Shown piece by piece: positions 48,551 to 58,510 of a stretch of DNA of 64,000 bases. The stretch's first letter is position 1; each line of letters starts with the position of its first letter. The DNA is from Haliclona indistincta (taxonomy: Eukaryota > Porifera > Demospongiae > Haplosclerida > Chalinidae): positions 4,397,754 to 4,461,753 of the forward strand of contig OZ024792.1 of assembly GCA_964017065.1 (NCBI GenBank), written 5' to 3'. The notes beneath the pieces are model-generated. The model did no database searches. It saw only the letters and a list, made by a program, of their open reading frames with translations, and was not told where the DNA came from. Both the position numbers and the translations under genes were made by a program.

Positions 48551-50906
48551 CACGGCTGTTTTTTTGTGGACATTTAGTCTGTAATTAAAACAATAAAAAT
48601 TTATTACGGTATTGCTTTAATCTAGCCGCGTGCGCACACAAGAACAACCAGTGTCTAGCGGTTGCTACTGCACGCTACTTGGTTACCTTAGTACTTAAAA
48701 TTGTCCATTAGCCACTTCATACAACCACTACAACTAGTACTAGCGGTAGTGCGCACCCATAACACCATTCATACACTACTGCGCATGCACAAAAACAACA
48801 CAGCTGCAATCACAATCGTGAAGAATTGTTGTGGTCTGGTACTTGAGGAGGTGATTGAGCGGAAGTGTACTTAGATCACAGTGAATATCATTGACCTGCT
48901 GCTAAAGTAAGCATTACTAAAGAGATTGATAAACAAATGGAAGTGTAACCTTTTTTGTAACGAGTAATACAACGGCTTATAAAATACACAAATTTGGTGA
49001 TTGTAGGCAAGAGAATGGCAGAAATGCACCAGCTCAGTGCACACTGCAGAGTGTGTGGGGGCAGATTAGAAAGATCAAGGAGGAGGAACCCAAAATATAG
49101 CTGTCTGAGTTATCAGGAGGCACTGGAAACCACTTTTGGGTTGGTGGTAAAGCTAGACTCTCCCGCTATCCATCCGGCATACTTCTGCAACTCCTGTTGT
49201 GCCGCTACCCGTAAAAAGAAGGCTGCTGTGTCCAAAGGGGTCCTGTACAGGCACTCTATCACTCTTTTCAACTGGACAGAACACATCATTGATGATTGCA
49301 CTGTAAGTATAGAACAAAACAGGTTTACTAAATCATGCATCCATTATAGGTATGCAAGCATATTGAGGGTACTGCCATGCCTGCTGAGCCACGTACAATC
49401 AGTACATTACAACTGCGCAGAGACTAGCTCACCTCAAAGAGGAGCAGTTAAAGCTGAAAGCGAGAGCATCAGCGTTAAACCAGATAGCCACATATTTGAT
49501 TGTCACATTACCAGCACCAGACCAAAATGTCACACTCAGGCAAGTGCAGGAAGAGTTTAGGAACACACAACACCTGGTCACTAGAAAGGTAATAGAACAA
49601 GTTATAATATTCAACACAATAATTTCATGTTATAAACAGAACCTGGAAGTTAGTGCTGCAGAGGAAGTTCTTCAGAAGGCAACACCAAAAGATGGCCCTT
49701 TCCTGGCTAGTGTGAATACATCACTTGGTGCCCTGCATGTGGAGCGACAGGCTTACCACGGGGCTACCTTTGTAGGGAACCATGTGCATAAGCTGCTTCA
49801 GGTACATGTAACGAAAGACATAATACACTACAGAAATCTATTACATGTGACATAGGAACCATCCATCAATGTCATCTGCTCCGGCATCCTTGACGTGGCA
49901 AACACGCATTGTATAGGGCTACTAGAGGATGCAAATTCTGTCACTGTTACCTTTAAAACCATTCTAAAGCAGTACAGTAGCTGTTACAAAGGCTACAGTG
50001 GAGGGGCAGTCACTGATGAACAAATAGATAAACTCAGGTAAATTTAAAAACCACATGTTTCATTATTAATCTTTATACAAACAGAAAAGGACATCAAGAC
50101 CTTCATGAGCAGTTATAGAGAGTTTTTCCCAAATGCTACCATCTTACCCAAGATGCATATCTTGGAAGACCATGTGGTGGAGTGGATGAAGAGGTGGAAG
50201 ATAGGTGCTGGACTCATGGGAGAGCAGGGAGCAGAGTCTATCCATGCCCATATAGGACGACTAGAGACCACATATTGTGGAATCGTCAACCCACTTCAAA
50301 AGCTACGCTACGTGTTTAATGAGCACAATCTTGAGTCAGCACCAGGGCTGAATGACTTACAGCCAGCTCAAAAACAATACAAGAAAAGACCTAGAGAAGA
50401 AGACTCGCTTAATGCACATACATAAGTCTAGTATTGTCAAAGTAAGGCACAAAAAGTGTCAAACATTGTTGGGGAAACACATTAACGCACGTCTAAATAT
50501 TGTCCTTTTAAAGCGCCATATCATGCGGGAGAAAAAAGGTTACAGCTATTAGTTACTACAACCTGATAGCACACTAGCTAACCTTTGATTCCGTTCCTTT
50601 TCGACGTCTTGGATCAAGTAGGATCTTGCGCTATGTCTTCTTTTATTGTAAGACCTTTTCCCCTTGCGCTGAACTTGTAACTCCGCCGTACTTTCAGCTA
50701 TTGATACGCTTTTTGCTCCGAGAGAAAGAGCAGCTTTCCTTCTCCTCGATTGTCTTCGCCACGTTGGTTGGACAGTCACGTGAAAGTCACACAGAACAGT
50801 TTAAAAACGGACCGGAAGTTGGTTGCTATGTGTTGCTATGCACGTTTGAAATTACAGGGGGTGTGTCTAAATGTCCACATTTCAATTAGCCAAAAACAGC
50901 CGTGCA
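48551..50906 (+). mobile_element. DNA transposon with RAG1-N-terminal-like protein (N-RAG-TP-like)
   Basis: Inverted ends flank the gene at about 48994-50425. The left end (48551-48587) reads CACGGCTGTTTTT, GTGGACATTTAG, CTGTAATT. The right end (50851-50906), reverse-complemented, has the same three blocks in the same order with longer spacers. No convincing target-site duplication was seen. The gene's N-terminal zinc module resembles that of RAG1, as described for the N-RAG-TP transposon of Aplysia and relatives (from memory). The left end lies about 120 bp upstream of the G-alpha start codon. Confidence 0.65.
49015..50425 (+). pseudogene. N-RAG-TP-like transposase gene, frame-broken
   Basis: Exons were read at 49015-49302, 49350-49588, 49640-49801, 49856-50037 and about 50085-50425. 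The N-terminal module reads HCRVCGGRL, then IHPAYFCNSC about 50 residues on, then a W..H pair and DDCTVCK across the first splice. The same order of Cys pairs, I-H-P and W..H occurs in the zinc-rich N-terminal region of vertebrate RAG1. The rest (GATFVGNHVHKLL, NATILPKMHILEDHV, GLMGEQGAESIHAHIG) matches uncharacterised cnidarian/sponge proteins. The tail KKRPREED looks like a nuclear localisation signal. Two frame problems exist: near 49425 the frame must shift (an AGAG dinucleotide is suspicious), and at 50085 the acceptor is one A out of phase. I therefore call it a probably decayed copy, unless unusual splicing rescues it. Confidence 0.65.
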
Positions 50907-51037
50907 CACCGCAACATCCGGTTACATAACAAGTAAGTGTAGACCACAAACCGTACCGTGACGTAAGTAGGAAACAGTATAGTACAATACATGCACAGTG
51001 AGTAGTATTATCGCACTAACTAACAGTGCATGTCTAT

Positions 51038-51637
51038 TTAACTAATCGACCAGTCGAATATGTAGAACCAGTAGTAAGTCATGTGAGCTCCTTCACGAGA
51101 GTCTTCGACATAGCAACCAGGCAACAATGAGTCCATCGAACCCTCTCTGCTAGGCATGTTGTAGTCATAGTTCCACAGGATCCTGCATGATGGAGGAGAG
51201 GCGTCCTCAATCACTGACGAATACCAGGTCAGTAGAATATAAGTGTCAACCATCACATTACCATATCCATCTATAGCTAAAGAGGCACAAGTGAGTAAGT
51301 TGAGCTTAATGACACTTTTACTTACATTTTCTAGGCTCAGTAGTGATGGAGTATATCAACGGTCCATGATCACAGTTACCAACAGAAATGTCGAGAGATT
51401 TATTTCTCGGAGCGTTGGGACGAACTGGTGGTGTCTTAGTCGTGTGTAGACAGTGGTCTTCTGTACTGTTGATCGAGATGAGAAAGGTGACCGATTGAAC
51501 CTTGTCTTGGAGCGCGTCAGGCTGTGCTAAGACACCGCTTGCAACTGGATATGTACCAAGGTGCAAATATTTGCTGTGAATATGTTAACAAACTCACCGA
51601 GCAGAGTTGAAGACCAGAGCAGTGCAGAGAGCAACAT
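51038..51637 (-). CDS. small secreted protein, unknown
   Basis: Three exons close in frame to 165 residues: 51598-51637, 51326-51544 and 51038-51276. The start MLLSALLWSSTLLG is a short hydrophobic signal peptide. The mature part has Cys residues at DHCLHT, GNCDHG, RKC-like, PPSCRILW and PGCYVED, so disulfides are plausible. One N-glycosylation sequon is visible (NSTE). The C-terminus is aromatic (MTYYWFYIFDWSIS). I recognise no domain. The initiator Met is about 140 bases before the GPCR cluster's first stop. The gene lies between the RAG1-like transposon and the receptor cluster. Confidence 0.6.
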
Positions 51638-51769
51638 TTTTTTTGCTGTTGGCAAAATGGGCGGGGCTGATTTCCACGTGTTCGAGTGAGCCTGAGAAAA
51701 CCACACTTATGAAGAATGCAACATGTACAAAGATCTATGCATTGCTGGCGTAATTAGTTACACACATGA

Positions 51770-54700
51770 TTAATTTAATTCGTTTTCATGAAGTTTCATG
51801 TAAGATCCATTGTGGTTGTGGAGTTGATGGCTGCGGACACACTCTGGTGTAACAGATGCAAGCTGTGGAATCCAAGCATTCCTTGATTTAAACACATTGT
51901 CACCAGCTGGATCTTTAGCAAGAAGAACCATCTGAAATACAAGCGCACTCAATTATTGATTGAATTTCATGTAACTAACTTTAGGAATAAATGTAAGTCC
52001 GAGGAACATTGCACTATCAACAAGGATAGTGATACCAAGTACAAAACCATATATATTTACATAGCCTTCAAGAGTGAAGTTACACACCACTGCAAGAATT
52101 ATAAGAGCTGTTGATATGTATACAATTGCCTGTGTCTCTTTTGCATCATTGACGGCTTCCACTTCAATGTTTCGTGTACGTATTGCCAACACAATGGCAA
52201 TAACATACATTGCAAACTTAATAGTTGCTGAGACAGCTGTAACTGCATAATCAGGAGGAGGGTTACCACAGATGATGATATAGTGCTCCTCTATAACACC
52301 CATTGCCTGCAGCAACAAACACAATACCTATGAACAGAATATGAAATAATTTTAATACATTAATCGTCACTGGATTTTCCTTGTTCTCTTTCTCTCCAGA
52401 CTCATTAGTTACAGTGAATGCTATAGCTTGTAGTATTACAAACAACACTGCTTCAACACCTAATATTATTCCCAATCCTAACAGGAGATGCCAGTCTTTG
52501 ATAGCCTGGAGGAAGTATGGTCATGTGAGTGTGATCATCACGTATACCTTTTTATTTGGACTTGGTTTTCTAAAGATATGATATATTCTGATCAACTTCA
52601 AAAATACAACTCCAAAGCAAATGTCATGACCGAGCACAACAACACCAAATCGAATCTAATGATGTGACATACAGCATGAACAAGCTAGGTTGATAAGCTT
52701 ACACTACACAGAAGGGGAAGGACATCTGTAGACTGTACTGGAACATTGTAAAATACAGTAAAAGATCCCTGGAAAATAGCACCAGCTATCAAAACACAGT
52801 TTAGTGTTGGACTGGTTAGTTTCACAACTCTATGAAAAGATACAGAAACATGATAACCTACAAATTGAGAGTGTGATACCTTTTCTTTCGGAATACTGTG
52901 TTAAATATCAGACATCCGATGGCAAATAAAACTATAAATCCATACAAAATGACAGGTACAACAAGAGTAGCTATGTCTATGGTGTCATGTACATGTACAT
53001 GACTGCCGTCTGATGGAACTCCATCTATTAGAAAAAGTTAATGTGAAGAATTGAAGAATTTATTGCAGACCAACCTGGGAATATTGATGTTTCATTTTCA
53101 CAGTTTGTAAAAACAATTGAGAGATTACTAGTGTCGCATGACTTTTCTATTACTGCAACAATCAGCTTGTCAATTTTTGATTCATAAAATTGTCCTGCGT
53201 ATGAAATGTATCACAACAACATTTTAATGTTTCACTGACTGTATTGAAACACGATGGCAGCAGTTCTGTTACCAGAATCACACTCCTCATCCTATAATAC
53301 AATGAAAACAATGCAATAATACATGATTGATGAGCATACTTGCTGAACAATGTTAAAATTCGTGTTGTTGATTACTTCTCTGAGTTCACTAGTGCAGTTG
53401 AAATAAACTCTGCTAGCGTAGTAGGTGTTTCTCATCATATATCCTATTTTCTTGACTACACTCTGAAGAGCACAATTCTGAAAGAGCATTGTATAGAGTT
53501 AGCATACACAACCAGTAAGTACACATTAAAATAGTAAAGAATTTTTTATTGTATGCCTATAAATTTTTCAGTGGACTGACACAAATATGAGAGGAGCTTT
53601 GACCTTAGTGTTGTTCTCTGTCAAAGCTGGTTCAACAACCAGTGTATAGTTGAGTACAGTCTTGATCATATCCAGTGTACAGTTCATTGATAGCAGCATA
53701 TCAGTACTAGTAGTGTTCAGTAGCTCATCCACATCCACACCAACAATGACCCATGCATAACCAGATGAGTAGAATAGCTCCTGCCTGTATGCCTACACAA
53801 AATACTATTGCTAAATACAAAATACTGCTAATTGCTGCTAGCAGTGGCACAAACCTTACACAAAATTTGTAAAGAATCTTTTCTGTTAGTATTCAGCAAT
53901 GTAAAAATATTGTACGTATTTGTTGCAATTTTCTGCAGATAAAACAAAAGTAATGATTCTTGTACATTCATAGCAAGCTCTTAATAAATATTAATCAGAG
54001 CAAGACTTATCTCAGTTAGTCTATAGTATATAAGTATGCTTATACTAGACTACAATGTACAGTTTAGTACAGCAAATAGTTCCTAAAGCAAAACTGAAGC
54101 TATTCACTCTATTGTTCATTGAAATCTACTGTGATGTTGTTACCATTGGGTATGTCAAATTTCCCACAAATGTGAGAACTCTTTTCCATAAAAAACTGTC
54201 CTGCAGCAATTTGAGTGCAACTTCTTGCATTATGGAGATATTTGATGGTCGAATACAAGTCGGCACTGCTACACCATGATCATGGGTTGTCCATTGCAGC
54301 TGTGAACAGTTTTTTGTATCGATCTGTGTAATCAGAAAGGAGTCTATGGTACATAATAGTACTGAGGCAAAACAATGCTTAAAGAGTGGACTAAAAGCTT
54401 GCAAATGATGCTGCTCATGCATTGACTGTGGCTTTCAGTACTGAGTAATAGCCTTCAGCTCTAGGTGATAGACTAGTAGTTAAACTTATAGTAATAATAA
54501 TTACATCACATTTTGTATCACAAAAATTTAATAAAATGTTACAAAAATTAGCTTACTTCGATTTGAAGACAGGCAGGCCCATACAGGCAGCCCAGCAAAG
54601 TCGTTGGACTTTGCATAAAACCCAGTCTAGCCATTTTGTCCTCAATTCCTGTTGCAGCATCTGTATCAGTATCCGAAGACTCTACATCAGTGACTTGGAC

Positions 54701-54775
54701 AGAGCAGGCTTCGTTCTTTCGAGAACAGTAATATAGTAGACATAGTAAAACTGAGCAGTGTCGCCACGTAGCCAT
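51770..54775 (-). CDS. class C GPCR, GABA-B-receptor-like, copy A
   Basis: A multi-exon minus-strand gene with start MATWRHCSVLLCLLYY (signal peptide) at 54775 and stop at 51770. Early exons (54557-54775, 54144-54323, about 53865-53937, about 53610-53800) give a Cys-containing ectodomain ending in AYRQELFYSSGYAWVIVG, which resembles the second-lobe AYRQ..F..Y.W..IG motif of GABA-B ligand-binding domains. Seven hydrophobic segments follow, including IATLVVPVILYGFIVLFAIG, LTSPTLNCVLIAGAI, LGHDICFGVVFLKLIRIYHI, LLGLGIILGVEAVLFVIL, KFAMYVIAIVLAIRTRNI, YISTALIILAVVC and MFLGLTFIPK. The ectodomain is much shorter than a full Venus-flytrap, and one exon present in copies B and C (SVINIQKS-type) was not found here. 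The ligand is unknown. The protein would sit in the plasma membrane and signal through G proteins. Confidence 0.8.
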
Positions 54776-55020
54776 AGCGAACCAGCCTCGACCCCGCGGC
54801 CGCGGGTGCATAGAGTCTGAGCGATCAATGTTCATGCGCAAAACTTTATATAACACAAAAAGGACTCATGTTAAATGTAAAAAGAGGACTCATATAAAAA
54901 GGACTCATGTCAAAACAAAAACTTGACGACTCATGTTAAAAACAAAAAGAAAAGGATTCATGTTAAATGCTATTAATATACATGCACTCTATTATAATGA
55001 CATTTTACGTGATTTCACAT

Positions 55021-58000
55021 CTATTTATACAAAATGTACTCTGTGGACTCCATTGTACCAATTGGTGTGCATGAGGAATGCACTGTCTGTGCTGCTGAAG
55101 AATTTGCTGATAGTGGAACTGTAGGCATTGGAGTTCCTCCATGCTGTGCTGTGGATGAACTAGTAAGATTTTTTGACTTAAATACATTTTCACCACTGGG
55201 ATCTTTGGCAAGAATCACCATCTGTGGAAACCATACTTACTATGAACAGCACTTAATCATTGCTAGACTTACTTTGGGAATAAATGTGAGTCCAAGAAAT
55301 GTGACACTTTCCAAATAAGACAGAAGTCCAATTGCTAAGCCGTATGCATTAGCATAGCCTTCAAGAGTGAAGTTACACACCACTACAAGAATTATAAGAG
55401 CTGTTGATATGTATACAATTGCTTGTGTCTCTTTTGCATCATTGACGGCTTCCACTTCAATGTTTCGTGTACGTATTGCCAACACAATGGCAATAACATG
55501 CATTGCAAACTTAACAGTTACTGTGACAGCTGCAACTGCATAATCAGGAGGAGGGTTACCACAGATGATGATATAGTGCTCCTCTATAACACCCATTGCC
55601 TGCAACAACAAACACAATAACACTTGAAAATGGTATGCATTGGTATTACATTAATGGCCACTGGATTTTCTTTGTTTGTTTCTTCGCCAAACTCATTAGT
55701 TACAGTGAATGCTATAGCTTGCAGCATTGCAAACAACACTGCTTCAACACCAACTATTATTCCCAATCCTAACAGGAGATGCCAGTCTTTGATTGCCTGG
55801 AGGAAAGTATTGTCATGTGAATGAATGAATAGTCAGGCGAGTAAGCACCTTTTTACTTGGACTTGGGTTCCTAAAGATATGATGTATTCTGATCAATTTC
55901 AAAAGTGCAGCTCCAAAGCAAATGTCATGACCAAGCACAAGAACACCGTATCGGCTCTGTATAATTATACTTTCCTCTTGTCACAATCACAATTACTACT
56001 ACTTGTCACATGTAGTGAGCATGCATGTAAAATGTACTAGGTTATCAATCTTTGCCTAAGTACACATGTAGCAAAGGCATTCATACACATCCTGCTTTGT
56101 AGCTCTCAAGGTGACTCACGATGCAAAGTGAAGGAAGGATATCTGTCGAGTATATCGGAATGTTATAAATTACAAGAACGAGACCTACAATCACTGCACC
56201 GCCAACCATAACACAGTTTAGTAATGGACTGGTTAATTTTACGACCCTGAGTTGTGTGAGGTTAATTATAAGTGATTATTATATTTATTGTTACCTTCTC
56301 TTTCGGAACAATACATTGAACAGCAGACATCCAATGGCAAATGCAAGTAGAAGTCCATACAGGATCACAGATACAATGAAACTAGCAATGTGTGTAGCAT
56401 CTAGCACACGCACACGGCCACCATCTGAAGGAACTCCATCTGCATATGAAAGATCTTCACATGACAAAGATCATGATAGCACCAACCTGGAAATATCGTT
56501 GTTTTATTTTCACAGTTTGTGAAGACAATTGAGTAATTATTAGTAACACACGACTTTTCAATTGCTGTAACTATCAGCTTATGTAGCTTTAAATTTTGCA
56601 CATATCCTAACATATGAAAAGAACATTAGTTATAATCTACAAAGCATTAATTTACTAACTGTATTGAGACACAATGGCAGCAGTTCCATTAACATCATCA
56701 TCACAGGATTTGTCCTTTACAAGATGATTGAGATGAAATGGGCAAATGATACAACCATGAACTTACTTGTTTGGTGATGAATGTAGTGTTGCTCATCTTT
56801 TCACTGATGCTCATATTACTCCTATTCTGTAAATCTTCTATTTCTTTGACTACTCTTACAATAGCACAATTCTAAATATCAGTAAAGAAATAATATCAAC
56901 TGTTTGTTTATGCATGCAAAATGAATTATACACACCGCTGCTTATACACGATTTTCATCTAACCTCAATGTTATTCTCCATCACAGCTGGTTCAACAACC
57001 AGTGTATAGTTGAGTACAGTCTTGATCATATCCAGTGTACAGTTCATTGATAGCAGCATATCAGTACTAGTAGTGTTCAGTAGCTCATCCACATCCACAC
57101 CAACAATGACCCATGCATAACCAGATGAGTAGAATAGCTCTTGCCTATATGCCTATAATATTATTGAAATAACGTACAGCATCACAAGTGTTTCACCTCA
57201 CAAAGGATTTGTACAGAAATATTCTTGTCAATATAGAAAACAGTAATAATCCTGTTTGTACTTGCCTGTACATACAAAAAAAAATTTTAATGCATAACAT
57301 CTGTTGACAGACTCGTGTGTACAGCAGCTCTGCTGCAATACACAGACCTTCAATACAGCTGATATATTGTTGGATTTTTGAATGTTAATCACTGAAATTC
57401 CTTTTGAGTTATTGCTAATAATCTATACATATAATCAGTATAGATCACTATTGAGATTAAAACAACACATACCGTCGTCACGTGGTTATCTACAAATGCA
57501 AGAGCTCTTTTCAAGTTAAAACCGTCCTGTAGCAGTTTAAATGTAGCTTGAATCATAGTGGTGTTTGATGACTCAATGCACTGTGCTGGATCATGTACTG
57601 CTTGTTCCTGTGAACAGTTCCTTGTACAAATCTGAGCATAAATTTAGGAAGTATACATTTTTGGTTATCTGCTACATGCAGATAGTTATCAAATACATGA
57701 AGGAAATTGAAAATAGTTGCACCCAAGTGTTGACAAAACACGGAGCTAATGCAACGATTCAAGCAAATAAACACGAGATTAATACTTACTTTAATTTGGA
57801 AGCAAGCAGGCTGATGCAAACAGCCAAACCGCAGAGTCGTGGAGCTGGATAAAGTGCACTCGTTTTGCATACTCTATTCATTAATAATACTGTTCAAACT
57901 ATTGCAAAAAATGCTAATTTATTTATAACTAACCGACTCAACCTGACTAAAACATCGTTCAGTCTCGCCTGTTGCACTACCATTAGAGCCATTAGTAGTA

Positions 58001-58146
58001 CTTGCAGACCACAGCGTAACGGCTTGGAGAACAGAGCAGGTCTCAACACGTGACGAGGCTTTGTTCTTTTGACAGCAATGCAGAAAACACAAGAATAGTA
58101 GGAGCAGGTAGCCTCGATAATGCAGCCACGGCCACGACGTTGCCAT
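55021..58146 (-). CDS. class C GPCR, GABA-B-receptor-like, copy B
   Basis: Same exon order as copy A, start MATSWPWLHYRGYLLLLFL (signal peptide) at 58146 and stop at 55021. The ectodomain includes a Cys-containing block (TRNCSQEQAVHDPAQC), FKLLQDGFNLKRALAFVDN, ISVINIQKSNNISAVLK and AYRQELFYSSGYAWVIVG. Transmembrane segments include IASFIVSVILYGLLLAFAIG, RVVKLTSPLLNCVMVGGAV, LGVEAVLFAMLQAIAF, KFAMHVIAIVLAIRTRNI and VTFLGLTFIPK. The C-terminal tail after DPSGENVFKSKNLTSSS runs about 45 more residues, rich in Ser, Thr and Pro. Loss or gain in the ectodomain relative to canonical GABA-B receptors suggests altered ligand binding. It is intact as far as I can read; exon edges are approximate. Confidence 0.8.
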
Positions 58147-58239
58147 ACTGTTTGGACTGTGGATCTGCGGGGACAGGGCGTGAGTTTTACAATAATGCTG
58201 TAGCCCCGACCCCTTGTTATCTTTTGCGTAAATAAAGTA

Positions 58240-58361
58240 CAGTGGAACCCCTCTTAGAGGACACCCCACCTAATATAATAATTATACTAAACCTCTGACC
58301 AGAGGACACCCTCTCTATAATGGACAATTTTCGTTGGTCCCGCCTTAGAGAGGTTCCACTG
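58240..58361. mobile_element. 122-bp MITE, pogo/Tc1-like ends
   Basis: The element is bounded by CAGTGGAACC on the left and its complement GGTTCCACTG on the right. Extended imperfect pairing (CCTCTTAGAGGACACC against repeats of AGAGGACACC/TTAGAGAGG) gives a near-palindrome. The ends begin CAGT and a TA precedes the left end, as in pogo/Tigger-type elements; the right flank is CA, so the TA duplication is imperfect. It has no coding capacity. It lies 94 bp upstream of the copy B start codon. Confidence 0.7.
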
Positions 58362-58510
58362 CATGTTGATTGTCAGTGTTCCTTCATTGTAGTAAATTTC
58401 GTGTCCAAATTTTCTGCTTATAATAATTTATAATCAGTAAATTGTACTGTCTTTGTTAATGGTGGGACACAGTAAGCATTGGAGTTCCTCCATGCTGTGC
58501 TGCAGAAGAA

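Noticed and set aside
49397..49424. A 28-base intron rescuing the frame of the RAG1-like gene
   Set aside because: A GTACAA...GCAG interval would restore frame but is far shorter than any other intron here; a 2-base slippage lesion is simpler.
50549..50779. 76-codon basic minus-strand frame inside the transposon
   Set aside because: It is Arg/Lys-rich but shows no homology I recognise and no splice context; kept as unproven.
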